Origin: Auricularia sp. M13
Lineage: Eukaryota; Basidiomycota; Agaricomycetes; Auriculariales; Auriculariaceae
DNA length: 64,000 nt
Reading direction: 5' to 3'
Assembly (NCBI GenBank): GCA_037042915.1
Contig: CM073194.1
Coordinates: 4,898,001 to 4,962,000 of the forward strand
Positions within the stretch are counted from its first letter, which is position 1, and each line of letters opens with the position of its first letter. Under the pieces are notes generated by a model. It saw only the letters and a list, made by a program, of their open reading frames with translations. It searched no databases and was not told the origin of the DNA. Position numbers and translations under genes: made by a program. Shown here piece by piece: positions 1-10,753 of this stretch.

Positions 1-707
1 GCCAGTGTACTGTATCAAATCCCATCGAGCCTGCTGCAGATTCGGCGAAGCCTGAACGAGTTGCGGGATCATGATGCCTGCACTGGCAGCGCTGGGCGAG
101 GGGATGCACCCAGGATAAATATCGTGCACGGGCTCCGAGTTCAAGTTGTAGGTTGCGCGCGGCGCACGAGATCGGGAGGCTTGTTGCCAGTGTGGGGCGG
201 TTATCTCAACGTATTCGGATAACGCGTCGCAGAGCGCAGTGAACGCCGTTCCGAGTTGGAAGTGCGCACTGCGCAGCAACGACCAGCGAGGGCCTTTCAT
301 CATTCGGCGCGGAGAGTACTACTAGTGTAGCTGCCGCAAGAGACTAGCATGCAAATACCGGTACAGTCGCACCGGTGGATGATGAGTTATCCCAGGTATT
401 CCCGAGGCCGAGAACGCTGCAGACGAGCCCCAGAGCTAGAGCGCTGCGACATCATACATGAAACCGAAGCAGTCGTATGGCAGGCAGAATCCAGATCCGA
501 TCGCGAGCACAAACTCAAGAGAGAAGACCTCGAAAGCCACGGTACTACTTACAGTCCCAGTCGGCTCTTCACGCAGCCAGAAGCCACACCATCGAGCCTC
601 AGTCTTTCCGACACATGCATTGCCCATATTCGAGCTGAGTGACTCGGACGTCGCCCAGACGCTCACTGCGCGCGAAAGCCGGACTGAAACATGAAAAATG
701 AAAAAGA
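1..707. other. no gene seen
   Basis: Only short overlapping open frames occur on both strands, without a family signature, a plausible start context or splice pattern. I see nothing supportable here apart from the retroposon that begins at 708. Confidence 0.5.
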
Positions 708-965
708 GGGGGGGGGGGAGTCCGTCATCGGACGCTCTGGCCGTCACTGCTTATCAGGCAGATAGTAGGCACAGTCGCAAGTCCTCAGGAGTCGGGGGCG
801 GGCCTCCGACCCACTCGGTGATCGAATTTTGCTGGGCCCGCTCCCCTGTCGCCAGCCGCCATCCAGGAAAGAGTGGTTTGAGTTGGGGTCGAACCCTCGA
901 CTTTTGACGGGTCCCCCCAACGGGTCTTGTCACTACGCCCACTCGGTTACCCGAGTGGGCGTTCG
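708..965 (-). mobile_element. SINE-like retroposon with poly-C tail
   Basis: Read on the minus strand, the 5' end carries a tRNA-like head with a box-A-like block (TGGGCGTAGTGAC, near 940) and a box-B-like block (GGGTTCGACCCC, near 876-890), a ~150-base body, then a small hairpin (GTCCGATGACGGAC) followed by a run of 11 C. The head begins beside a perfect 11-bp palindrome near 935-960. The same hairpin plus a C run recurs at 3464-3496 in the same orientation, as expected of a 5'-truncated second copy. The acceptor and T arms do not pair well, so it is not a working tRNA. No target-site duplication was found, so the ends are approximate. Confidence 0.5.
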
Positions 966-1179
966 TACCTGCGTGAATGTGGAATATATATCGTAAGCCT
1001 TTGCCGCTCCGCCAGGCCGCCCTCACAGCCCAGAGCTAACACTGTGATGACCGATACGTATACCCAAGTACAGCGATTCAAGGTGCTAGCTGGGTCGTCA
1101 TACAGTAATCAAGACCAAGACGGAGGAGGAGGAGGAAGAGAGGCGGGATCAGCCGTCGAGCGTCTATCCTTTCTCCCCC

Positions 1180-3296
1180 ATGCCGCCCAAACGGAAACGC
1201 AATTCAGCAGGTACGCCCAGCGGTAGCGCCGTCCTGACCTCCCGCGCCCTCGCTCATGCTATATTTTTCAGCCGCAGAAGCCGACGCCGACAGCCCCGCG
1301 CCTGCAGTACGTCCTCGCTGTTCCTCCCGATGTCGCGTGCCACGGTGCTAACTTGCCCGCAGCGCAAGAAGAAAGCAACGCGCACGAGCTCAGCAAACAC
1401 CGACACCGACAGCGCGCTCGACCTGCTTGTCCGCGCGCGCGCAGCTATCCAGCAGAGCAAAGAGCGCTCGCCGAAACTTCAGCAGCTGGTTGCGGCGCTG
1501 CGCGCGCTAGACGCGGGGCCGACAGTGCGGCTGCCGCGCGCCGCCCAGGCCGACTCGGACGCTGTGCGCTTGCTGCGCGATGCGGTGCTTGCCCTGCGCC
1601 AGGCGGGCGGGGACGTGTCGGACGGCGTGAGGGCGGCGGTCGCCGAGGTACGCGCGTGTCATGCGTCTGCTGTCACGCTCTTTGTTCATGGATTTTGGCA
1701 CTGGAAGATTCAACAGCTCGTAGAGCCGCAGGCATCAGAGGAGATGCCAACGGTGAGTTCTGTGCCGTTCGTTCTATATTTTAATTTCTCAATGCTGGCG
1801 CAAGACGAACGGCACGCCAAAGCCAACCGCAAAGACAAAAGCGACGAAGACGAAGACGCCGGCGAAGCCTGCATTGGCGTCAGCGAGCGCGTCGTCGACC
1901 GCCGTATCAGTTGTCCCGCCCGCGACGAAGGCCAAGGCGGCCAAGGTCGTGGTGGAGGAGGGGACGCCGCCGCCGGAGTACACGCTCGACGACGACCAGG
2001 ACATGCCGAACAACGCCCTCGACCCCGACGCAGATTATGGGTGCGTGCGCGCGTCTTTTCCTCTTTGTCATTCTATGCCACTTTTCGCTCTGTCCTTTGC
2101 TGCGCGTCGCGTTTGTCGCGTAATGTCCCGCTTCGTCGTGTGCAGGTGCTGCTTCACCGACCTTCCCAACTCAAGTCTCCCCACGTACATGTCCCTGCTT
2201 CGTTGTCGTCCTCCATCCATCGTCCTGCAGTGCTATGCGCCTGGCATCCTGGTGCTGCATTTGACGCGCACGCAGCCGCTGCTCGCCCTTCCCAAATGCA
2301 TCGCGTCTGCCGCGCACCTTGCTTCCTCGCGTCTACCGTTCCCATCCTCTATCACCGTAATCTCCATTATCCGTTCCGTTTCGCCTCCCCCACGCCAGGC
2401 GTCGTCACCGCCCATCCTTCTTCTGGCATTCTGCGCGTTCCTGCAATCGACTCCCCGCGCTGCTCTGCTGCATCGGCGTGCGCGCTTGCTGTCATCCTCC
2501 CAAACCTTCCCAGCCCGCTACGTTAGCCGTCTCCTCCGTTGCCCAATGTTGTCTCCTTAACCGCGCGCCGAGTTTCTGGCCCGCCACGATCTGCAGAGCT
2601 TGGCCGCCCGACCCCACCCACAAAAGAAAGCTGCATCCTTGCTGCCGTTTCTGCGCGCGATCGTCCACTACCGCCGTCCGCGCTCTTGGGGCCTGCGGCT
2701 TGCGACTTGCGTCGAACGCTACGTGCCTCGTGCTTCGTCCGTTACTTGCCTGTTGCGCTTCTACTTGCACTGCACTTCCACCCGCCGCCCATGTGCTGCT
2801 AGCTCGTCGCATCGCATCGTATACCATCTGCGGCAGAACGGAACGGAACGGAACGCGCAGATTCTCGCCGTACTGTTCGCGATGGTCGAGTCGACTTGCG
2901 CGCCGGCGCTCGCACACCGTTGCCTTCCGCGCGCCATCCCATATCCCATCTGCACGCCCGCGTTCCCCGCGCCGCGCCTGCCCGCCACATGTTTTCTGTT
3001 TTCGCGCTGCGCCCGCAATATTCCACGCGCTGCTCGCCATCGTCGTGCGCGCGCCCCTCTTTCTTCCCTCGCCCTTTTTCTTTCTTGCGAGTGCTGACAT
3101 TCCCCTTCCGCATCTCCGTCACCGTCACCGCAGATGGGACTCGGACGAGTTCACGCTTCTGGACCACCTCACGTCCTTCATCGACGACGACGACGGCGGG
3201 AGCTCGGCCGGCTCGTCCGACTTTGCGGCGGATTATGGGCCCGGGGAGGATGATCCCTGGAGCGGGGATGAGGAGGACGATTATTATTCCGATTGA
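1180..3296 (+). CDS. acidic, probably nuclear hypothetical protein (6 exons, 261 aa)
   Basis: I do not recognise the family. Exons 1180-1210, 1272-1306, 1363-1647, 1717-1752, 1805-2040 and 3134-3296 join to 786 nt. The N-terminus is a basic patch (PPKRKRNS) like a nuclear localisation signal. The middle is Ala/Leu-rich and helical (QQLVAALRALDAG), then comes a Lys/Thr/Ala-rich segment (TAKTKATKTKTPAK), and the C-terminus is very acidic with Gly/Ser (FIDDDDGGSS, DEEDDYYSD). The first four introns are 48-69 nt; the last is 1093 nt and CT-rich throughout, which is unusual here. Joining 2040 to 3134 makes a GGA codon and keeps the frame through the acidic tail. Start chosen because it is the first ATG that splices cleanly. 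An alternative is that the tail at 3134 is a separate gene. Confidence 0.6.
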
Positions 3297-3463
3297 GGTC
3301 GCGGTCGAGCTGGAGGGCTCGATTGAGGTCTGAGGTTGAGCGGGTGATTAATATTATAGGATGCGTAATTGCGCCGCTGCGCGAGGTTTTGAATGCTGAA
3401 CGCTAATAGGATTGTCAATTGTAAATTGAATCAAAGAACTCGCGAACAAAACTAACGGGAACC

Positions 3464-3496
3464 GGGGGGGGGGGGGGGGAGTCCGTCATCGGACGG
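3464..3496 (-). repeat. truncated SINE tail copy
   Basis: On the minus strand, CGTCCGATGACGGACT followed by 16 C. It matches the 3' end of the element at 708-965, including the hairpin and orientation; homology stops just upstream, as in a strongly 5'-truncated retroposon. The rest of the gap from 3297 to 3919 shows no gene. Confidence 0.5.
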
Positions 3497-3919
3497 TCGA
3501 TTAGTAACATCAACTCCGAGTCAATTGAACGTAGCCTTGTTGTCGTGGAGAAGAAAACCGCATCCCAAGCGGCTTGGGATGCGGTTGAGCTTAATACGTA
3601 GCTGATGAGACGGCGGGTTTGAACTTATATTGCCGTCGATCGACGCCTGCGCTTGCGTGGAATCACGCGGTCCTCGGAGTGAGGCGTTGAGAGTTCATAA
3701 TTCTCGAGGAGACTCGTGAGGAAAGAAGAGCATTGAGTCTGCTCTCGGGTTGGTAACTCCTATAGCACCTGGAAATCTCGAAAGTATAGTACATGTTGAG
3801 CTCTGGGCCGATGCATGGAGCATGCTTTTGAAACGGGTACAGGAGGCGCAAGAAAAGGGACACCATCTACGACCACTATATGCATTTATCCCCTGACACA
3901 ATCGAAGTAGAGCCCGCAC

Positions 3920-5713
3920 TCAAGGGTATGGCCAACTGTCAAAGGTCAGAACTTCGTCCTCCGGTAGAACATGATCGCTGAGCGGCGGTTCCACCATAAT
4001 CTCATCTGCGAATTCCCCGAGCGCAGACGCGTCGTCGACGTCGATGCCCTGCAGGCGCACGGTGCGCAGGCGGCGGGCGGTCCTCCGCCGCACGGTATCC
4101 CGCAGGAACGCGCTCAGTCGTTCGGCTGAGACGGTGGGCGGGGCACCGTCCTCGGAGACCTCTTCTTGCGGCAGAGCAAATGCGATGCAGTCCGGGTCTG
4201 AGACGCCAAGGGCGGGCGTGAGCAGCCAGCGGGACGAGATGGAATCGTCGTCCGAGTCGTCTTCGGGCTCCAGGGTGTCAGCGTACACGACGATGGTGAG
4301 AGTCTGAATAGAAGTTGGCAGCTGCAAATCTGGAGCTTTCCACCGGAACCCAGGGTCGTCCACTCGCAGAAGATGCAAGTCGCTGAATGTCATAGATGAT
4401 ACGGTGTCGGGCAGTTGGGATAGCACGTCCTGCAAAGCGTCAAACTGCAAGTCCTTGTGCACGCGAATGTGCCCAGCGGAGGTTTTGATTTGGATAGAAA
4501 AGTTGACAGAGTATCGCCAGCGGACTGTGCGATAGCTGTCGCTTTTCGAGAAGGAGATGTGGACGGAGGTAATCGCGCCTGGAACCAAGAGCGAAACCAG
4601 GTTCGTAGCCGAGCGGCGGGAAGAGCTGCCATCTTCGTAATATCCTCCTCTGTAGGAGATCGCAATGATCAGGACCCTGTTGTGCGCTATGGTGCTCAGA
4701 ACGCAAGCTGGCACCTGGGGGTAATCGCTCATAATGCAGAGATAGCGTAAATGCGCAGGTGTAGTGATGCGCGCCCTGACATCCGGTGGGACGTCCGAAG
4801 GCGGACCCTCATCGCCTGGATCCCCTGTGTCCCAGCTTGCTGCGTCGATCGACAGGTATTCGAGCTGAGGAAACGCCGTGAATCCCGTGACTATCTCGGG
4901 CCAGCCGACGCGGTTGATAAAAACCAAAGTACGGATGGACGAAAAGTGACTACAGAGGTTGAATGATCCTTGCAGCCCACCGCTACCAGAGAAGAAGCAA
5001 TTCGTCAACTGCGGCGCATGCGAGCTCAGAAACTCTGCCGCAGGACGCAGATATAAGAAGCCATCAGAATCGCATATTCGCAGTCTTCGAAGCTGAGGGG
5101 CAGGCTGTTTCAATGCGCTCCATAAGCTGTGATGAGGGTTCCAATACATGATCACGATGTCCAGCACACGGATTCGGGGCATGTGCTCACGGATGCAGCG
5201 TGCGAGAGTCTTGCTATTTTCTGGACGGATATCGAACTCGTCGAAGCACAGCGGGGCTGGACTGGTAGCACGAAGCAGACATAGCAGCTTCGTCGGGTGT
5301 TTTGCCAAGTTGGACGGGACAATGATGGGGCACATTTTCGATATTCCGCGCCAGGTGCGGCAGATCCTCGATATGGTGACGCGGTCCGGGAGCTGGACGT
5401 GCTCGAAGATCATGTGCAGCAGCTCTGCCGACAATCGCGCGATAGGCGACCTGGCATAGTTCTGGTGCTCGAGATACTGCGTGACGCTTTGCGCGAGGTA
5501 ACCAAGTAGCGTGGGCCAGAGGTCTTCATGTGGATCAACAATTCTGAGTAAAAGTGCGGTCAGCAACCGACGTCTTCTGAAATCTCGAAAACCTCGCACA
5601 CACTCGTCGTCTGCATCCAACGGCATGATCGCCCTGCAAGCGTTGGTAATCGCCTGTTTTAGAGCCTGGGCCCCTGACGCTGAAAGGTCTCGAGTGCGAC
5701 GGGCTGGTGCCAT
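3920..5713 (-). CDS. F-box protein
   Basis: Single-exon gene of 597 aa. Residues about 91-130 form an F-box-like domain (RLSAELLHMIFEHVQLPDR followed by a conserved Cys-Arg-x-Trp stretch), the usual Skp1-binding module of SCF ubiquitin ligases. The rest is a long region with Leu-rich stretches of the kind found in Agaricomycete F-box families, which probably selects the substrate. The ATG at 5713 is followed by a hydrophilic N-terminus also present in the broken copy at 8451-8791, which supports the start. The tail is acidic (LEPEDDSDDDS). Such families are large and fast-evolving in mushrooms; the target cannot be inferred. Confidence 0.85.
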   Translation of the reverse strand: MAPARRTRDLSASGAQALKQAITNACRAIMPLDADDECVRGFRDFRRRRLLTALLLRIVDPHEDLWPTLLGYLAQSVTQYLEHQNYARSPIARLSAELLHMIFEHVQLPDRVTISRICRTWRGISKMCPIIVPSNLAKHPTKLLCLLRATSPAPLCFDEFDIRPENSKTLARCIREHMPRIRVLDIVIMYWNPHHSLWSALKQPAPQLRRLRICDSDGFLYLRPAAEFLSSHAPQLTNCFFSGSGGLQGSFNLCSHFSSIRTLVFINRVGWPEIVTGFTAFPQLEYLSIDAASWDTGDPGDEGPPSDVPPDVRARITTPAHLRYLCIMSDYPQVPACVLSTIAHNRVLIIAISYRGGYYEDGSSSRRSATNLVSLLVPGAITSVHISFSKSDSYRTVRWRYSVNFSIQIKTSAGHIRVHKDLQFDALQDVLSQLPDTVSSMTFSDLHLLRVDDPGFRWKAPDLQLPTSIQTLTIVVYADTLEPEDDSDDDSISSRWLLTPALGVSDPDCIAFALPQEEVSEDGAPPTVSAERLSAFLRDTVRRRTARRLRTVRLQGIDVDDASALGEFADEIMVEPPLSDHVLPEDEVLTFDSWPYP

Positions 5714-6396
5714 TTTGAGACCAGGATTTTCGCTTGGTAGGAGACGATGGAGGAAGGGGAACCACGATTTAGAGTTTTGACACCTGCTTACGCCGCGGCA
5801 CCAGATAAAGTTGCCGACGCAAACTGTACAGCCAGGACGGGTTCAGAAACTTCTGCTAGGGTTCCTCCTCTACAGTACGGAGGATTACATCCGGGTTTGT
5901 GCGCGTCGTCGGTAGCTCGTCGGTAGCACTGGTGAAACAATCATCGATCGATAGCGGAGGATTCCTGCAAGTTCGCTGGTAGGTAGATAGACGTCATGGT
6001 TGAGGGTCAAGCTGCGGAATCAGCCGACTCACCTTTTCCTCCTCCGTGCTGGATCGAAGTCAATCTGCATCCACACCCTACTTGCCTACATACTCACGAG
6101 CTAAAACGCCTGTGAAACGCGTCTTGCTCACTACTACATCAGGCGATTTTCATTATCTGTCATATTTTCCAGCAACATAGCGAGCGCTGGCCATAGCATC
6201 TTGCTCATATAACATGGACGTATTATAGGAATTTTACTGCACCACGCGGTATGGCATGATGCTGACCAGGCTTTTTTAAATCCGTTGCGTACGTTGGCAC
6301 CTTTTGGCACGAGACCGGCAGTTTGACAATGAATGAGCAGGACACGAATCCAACACGAATCGAGGTCGGCCTTTCAAGCCCTTTGACGCAAGCATA
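5714..6396. other. intergenic, no gene seen
   Basis: Presumed divergent upstream region of the F-box gene. No coding signature or repeat recognised. Confidence 0.5.
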
Positions 6397-6860
6397 GTGG
6401 CGACGCCCATGGAATATATTGACTTTGCTCTCTGGCAGAAGTGTACTCAGTTCAACTGGCCGTCCATGCGCAACAAATACGACGGTCGTCTCGATTTGCC
6501 CATTTTTCGCAGTCGGCCCCCGGATCCGGCAAACCTAACCATCGCGCCAAAGCCCATACCACGAGCAGACTCGCAGCTACGTTAAAGGTGTGCGGGCAGT
6601 ATGCCCTTCCCGATCATCTTCAAGTTTTACAAGGTAGAAGAATTGCTAGGCCGGGGTCGATTGACGCCGTTGACCAAGTTCGTGCTTTCTCCACCTATAG
6701 ACTTTGCTACGGACCGCCGTGTCGCCTACCGTTAAACTTCAATGCCCCCGTCGGCTGGGATCTCCCTGTCGTGGAGGAGTATCCAAATTTCAAACGGCTC
6801 TATGAAAGCTATGATGAATCCGTCTGGATACAGTACGTCGTTCACGTGAAGAGGCGATGA
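6397..6860 (+). pseudogene. decayed hypothetical gene
   Basis: Three coding-like blocks follow one another: 6397-6582 (ends ..PIPRADSQLR), then in the same frame after one stop (TAA at 6583) a block starting MPFPIIFKFYKVEELLGRGR, then, after a second stop at 6733 that a 1-base shift would avoid, a block NFNAPVGWDLPVVEEYPNF ending at 6860. The pieces read as one ~150-residue protein with Pro-rich and aromatic motifs, so I interpret one nonsense and one frameshift mutation. I cannot name the family. An unseen intron could explain the second break but not the first. Confidence 0.45.
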
Positions 6861-6932
6861 CAGTATTCCAACTAAAGCGTGCGCTCGCTGTATAAATTTA
6901 CATTAAGACATGGAGACTGACGACCGTTGTAG

Positions 6933-7904
6933 TTACAGAGTGCTCAGCAGCGGGTCATCCCATTTCACGATCTTTCCCGAGAGTGCGGGCGGCGCGCTCA
7001 GGGCCAACTTCGCGATGGCGCGGCCGGGCACCTCGGGCTCGATGGGCTGCATCTTGGCGTAGCCCGCTGCCAGGGCTGGGCTAAGATATTGCTTGACGCG
7101 CGCGGCGAAGTCGTCGCGCATCTGTGTGGCAAATGGGAAGGTGAGATCCGTGCTGTGGGAGGGAGAGATTGTGCGAGGTGACGTACTGCAGTCCTGACGG
7201 ACCCAGGGAGGAACGCGACAAACACCTTGTCCGGGTGCTCCACGGAGAGCGTGCTGTCAGCCCATGCATCAGCATGCGCTCAAGAGTGTACTGTATGAGG
7301 CTGCGGCGTACCGAGCGAGACTGTCAATCGCGGCCTTGGACGCACTGTACGGCCCGGCCGCGGGCATCGTGATGACGGACGAGAGCGCGGAGCTGACGAA
7401 GACGACCTTCGCGCCTTTTGCCAGCGCGGGGAGCGCCGCGCGCAGGAAACGCACGACACCGAAGAAGTTGACGTCGAACGTGCGCGTCCACTCGGAGAAC
7501 GGGAGCGCGCCGACGGGCAGGATGTCGGGCATCGTGCCCGCGTTGAACACGATGCCGTCGACCGTCGGCGCCTCCTGCAGCACGCGCTGCATCACCGCGT
7601 CGTCCGAGCTATGAGATCGGTGGGTGCGAAGCGTGAGATGATGCGGAATTTGATGGGAGTATCATATATGGGCAACGTACAAATCGCCCTGGACGAGCCG
7701 CAGCACGTCCGGATATTTCTCGACGAGCGCGGAGAGTTCCGGAGTGGTCGATCGCTGGACGGCGATGACGCGCGCTCCGTCCTGCAGCAGGAACTGGGTG
7801 GACAACAGTCCGATGCCCCTGAAATACCCTCCGTCAGACCTCGCACCGCCATTACTGTAAACGCACTTCGACCCTCCGGTGATGATAATAGTGCGAGCAG
7901 ACAT
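6933..7904 (-). CDS. short-chain dehydrogenase/reductase
   Basis: NAD(P)-dependent oxidoreductase of the SDR superfamily, 242 aa. Exons in transcript order: 7867-7904, 7681-7818, 7312-7608, 7187-7253, 6933-7121 (729 nt). Splicing of the first 48-nt intron creates the cofactor motif TGGSKGIG at residues 9-16. FNAGTMPD corresponds to the NNAG block, VFVSSALSS carries the catalytic Ser, and GPYSASKAAID gives the YxxxK pair. No signal peptide or membrane segment, so probably cytosolic. The substrate cannot be read from the sequence; the size and PGSVRT motif fit the classical, sepiapterin-reductase-like SDRs that fungi carry in many copies. Confidence 0.88.
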
Positions 7905-8450
7905 CAGTGTGTGGGCTGGAGGTATGGCAGATTTGCAGTGAGAATTAAGCATGGGCACGCTGGTGGGGTTCTTATATGCCCGGATTACTGTAAAGGCTGA
8001 ACAAGCTGGGACGCGTGAGATGCGTTCATGCTTACTGTCAGGTCGCCGGGATGATTACCGGGATGCGCGGGAGCGTCCGTGCATCACGCTGCGCGGGATC
8101 AGAGTCATCCAAGATGTGAGGCTGATTACGTGGTCACGGTGCAATTATATAAGAACCCCCGGAAGCAGGATGGATTGACTATCGCTGCGTCGAAGTTCGT
8201 GCCAGGGGTAAAGATTAAGAAGGGTCGGGAAGGACACTGAAACAGGCGTTCCGGACTGCCAATTAGTCATCCGTTGATTTAGAACCCTTTTAATTGCCAG
8301 CGTTACTCTCCGTCAGATGGAATCGTAGGCAGGCCGCAGGGCGGGCCGCTGTCCTGCACTATCACGGTGTGGCACACTTGTAGATAGCCACCCTGGCGCC
8401 AATGACTTGGAGCCGCAATTAAAGGGCTGCACACTTGCAGCTTTCTGCTG
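7905..8450. other. intergenic, no gene seen
   Basis: Upstream region of the SDR gene. Only short incidental frames. Confidence 0.5.
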
Positions 8451-8791
8451 CTAGCCCCTTCGAGTTCGAGATCTCACGCCAGTACGACAGATTCGCGATA
8501 CGGAGACTCTGTCCGGAAGCAAGACGTGCTCGAAGATCATGCGCAAACCGTCCACCGGCAACCTCGAAACAGGCGACTTCACGGTGTTCCGGCGCTGGAT
8601 GTGCTGCCAGTGCAGGGCAGCGCGTCGCACGGTGTCCTGCAACGTAGGCCACAGGCGTGCGTGGGGATCGATCATGACACACTGGCACGCACTCGTCGTC
8701 GATATCCAGAGGTATCATTGCTCTGCAAGCCGCCGTAATCGCCTCGGGCCCCTGACGGCGAAAGATCCAGATCATGACCTGCAGGTGCCAT
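8451..8791 (-). pseudogene. broken, truncated copy of the F-box gene
   Basis: Translations in three frames match the first ~125 residues of the F-box protein at 3920-5713: MAPAGHDLDLSPSGA, then ITAACRAMIPLDIDDECV, then IDPHARLWPTLQ and LRMIFEHVLLPDRVSVSRIC. The frame changes twice, a block corresponding to about residues 40-58 is missing, and homology stops just after the F-box. It is therefore a 5' fragment of a duplicated gene, with the same orientation as its parent about 3 kb away. Confidence 0.85.
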
Positions 8792-9701
8792 TTTTCGAGC
8801 CTAAAAGCGTTCACGGGTCGAGAATTTCACGGTGACACGAGGAATCGGACCTCGAATAGTTTCAATTTTGACAATTGTATTCACCTGTCAGATGCCGGGA
8901 ACTGACTGGGAGACTGTATAGGTCCTTTAGAATTGACTCTGGGCAGCTCTGAGATGGAAGACGTAGCTCGGTGCAGATGGATGATCGTGAGATATGTTGT
9001 GTGCACGCCGTAATATTGCCTCAGGCGAAGAGGTCTAGATCTGTGGTTGCTTCACAGGAAGCTGGTGAGAGAACAGAGTTTGTGCGAACGGCATGGGATG
9101 TTCAACATCAGAGTAATGGTGCCACTGAGTGAGCGCAAGCGCGCGGTGATTGGGACGGAGAGTCACTGAGTGTACAGGTCGCGGCGGCGGCCAGACGCCA
9201 GAATCCCGAACATGTGCAATAGTTTTGAGCCCATATGCTCATGGGGGCGGCTGATAGACCGTGGGATCTACAGGGACGCATTTCAGTTCGCGTGTGCTGG
9301 TGTCAAGCAGAGACCAAGCGCCCCAGCCGAGCGGATGTGTCTAGTTCCAGAGCTCGGATATTCGAATATTGAACAGTGACGGACGCAGCAACAAGTTGCT
9401 GATGTCGCATCCGTCACTGTACATTTAATTCGTCGGCACAACGTGCAGTCCCAACTGCGCACGACGACATAGCAAGTTGACACCGTGCAGGTTTAGAGTA
9501 GCAGCGTCCGAGGCGCAACGGATAATGCATTGACGCGCAGCAACAGCCAGCCCTAGACAATTCCATTGCAGCATGATACGGTGGAGGTTCCCCACCGGTT
9601 CAAAAAGACGACTAGGTGAGAGGGAGAGCAAGCTAGGGTGCGGGGCTCGAAAAGTTCGACGCGTCTCGCAAACGGCCGACCGTCTCTTGCCTCTCGCCGC
9701 C
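8792..9701. other. intergenic, no gene seen
   Basis: No coding signature, repeat or RNA gene recognised between the F-box fragment and the CstF-64-like gene. Confidence 0.5.
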
Positions 9702-10412
9702 ATGGAACTGCAGAAAGATTCACTAGTAGAGCTTATCGTCCAGCTCAAGGTAAAATAATTTTATTACATTTTATTACACGCGCTTACGGGACCCAGGCTA
9801 CGGTGCACGGCCAGCCAGACGTGGCGCGCAACATAATGATGACCCACCCGCAACTCGCGCACGCCATCCTCAAAACGATGGCCGAGCTGGACATCGTCGA
9901 CAAAGACCTCTTCTCCAAGACCGTGCTTGCCTACGCCCAGAGCCAGGCAGCAGCCCAGCAGCCGGCCGGCATGCCAGCAACAGCGCCAGCGCCAGTTCCA
10001 GCTGCGCACCCATATCCACAGCCACCACCACCAGCAGCGTACCCTCCACCGGCGCCGGCGCTGGCGCCGATGTACCACGGCCCCGGCCCCGCGTACCCGC
10101 CGCCTACTCAGTACCCGCCGCCCGCTCAGGCGTACACGCAGCCGCCCGCGCAGGCATACGCGCCTCCGCCGCCGCCTCAGGCACAGCAGCAAGCAGTTCC
10201 TGCGATTAACCCGGCGATTTTGGCGGCGATGACGGACGAGCAGCGCCAGGCGATTCTGGCTATTGTCCAGATGACGCCTGAACAGCTCGCCCAGGTCCCG
10301 CCGGCGGACCGCACGACGTATATCGAGCTGGTGAGTTACACGCCGTCCTTCCGGAAGGAGCTCGCCTTACTAACGGCTGGTTTAGCGCAGGCAGTTTGGT
10401 ATTCCGTCCTAG
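9702..10412 (+). CDS. CstF-64/Rna15-type 3'-end processing factor lacking the RRM
   Basis: Exons 9702-9749, 9797-10330 and 10386-10412 give 202 aa. Residues ~1-65 resemble the CSTF2 hinge (LVELIVQLK, HPQLAHAILKTMAELDIVD), which in CstF-64/Rna15 binds CstF-77/Rna14. A Pro/Gln/Ala-rich linker follows. Residues ~160-202 match the C-terminal three-helix domain (TDEQRQAILAIVQMTPEQLA, then ELRRQFGIPS) that contacts Pcf11 in the cleavage and polyadenylation machinery. The last intron has a clear branch point (ttactaac), and only this acceptor gives the conserved RRQFG ending. The N-terminal RNA-recognition domain of canonical CstF-64 is absent: the ATG lies directly before the hinge. Expected location is the nucleus. 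Confidence 0.85.
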
Positions 10413-10753
10413 ACGCATCGGCCGTCGACTGCAACAATTCACTCCATTATTATCATTATCCTGCAATTCTACTACCACCTTCTTGCCCTGCCAGCGCGTT
10501 AAATGCAGGGATCTAAACCCTGGCTTCGCCGAATGCGGGCCTCGCTCAGCTGCAAATGCCCGACGGAACGCACGGCGGCACTTTGTCAATACGCCCAAAC
10601 GCAGACCGTGCCGCCGACCATTCAAGTCCTCCAAGTTCGACTATATCCACCTGCCGCAGCCTGTTTCTATCTACTGTACTTGCCACGCTTCGCTCGTGCA
10701 TCATCCACCCACTCCGCGGCGCGGTCCGTTCCAACACGCGATTCATACACACG

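Noticed and set aside
870-960. tRNA gene on the minus strand
   Set aside because: A- and B-box-like blocks are present, but acceptor, T and anticodon stems do not pair; better explained as the head of a SINE-like element.
2492-3167. Minus-strand frames of up to 202 codons
   Set aside because: They lie in the CT-rich intron of the first gene; composition explains the lack of stops.
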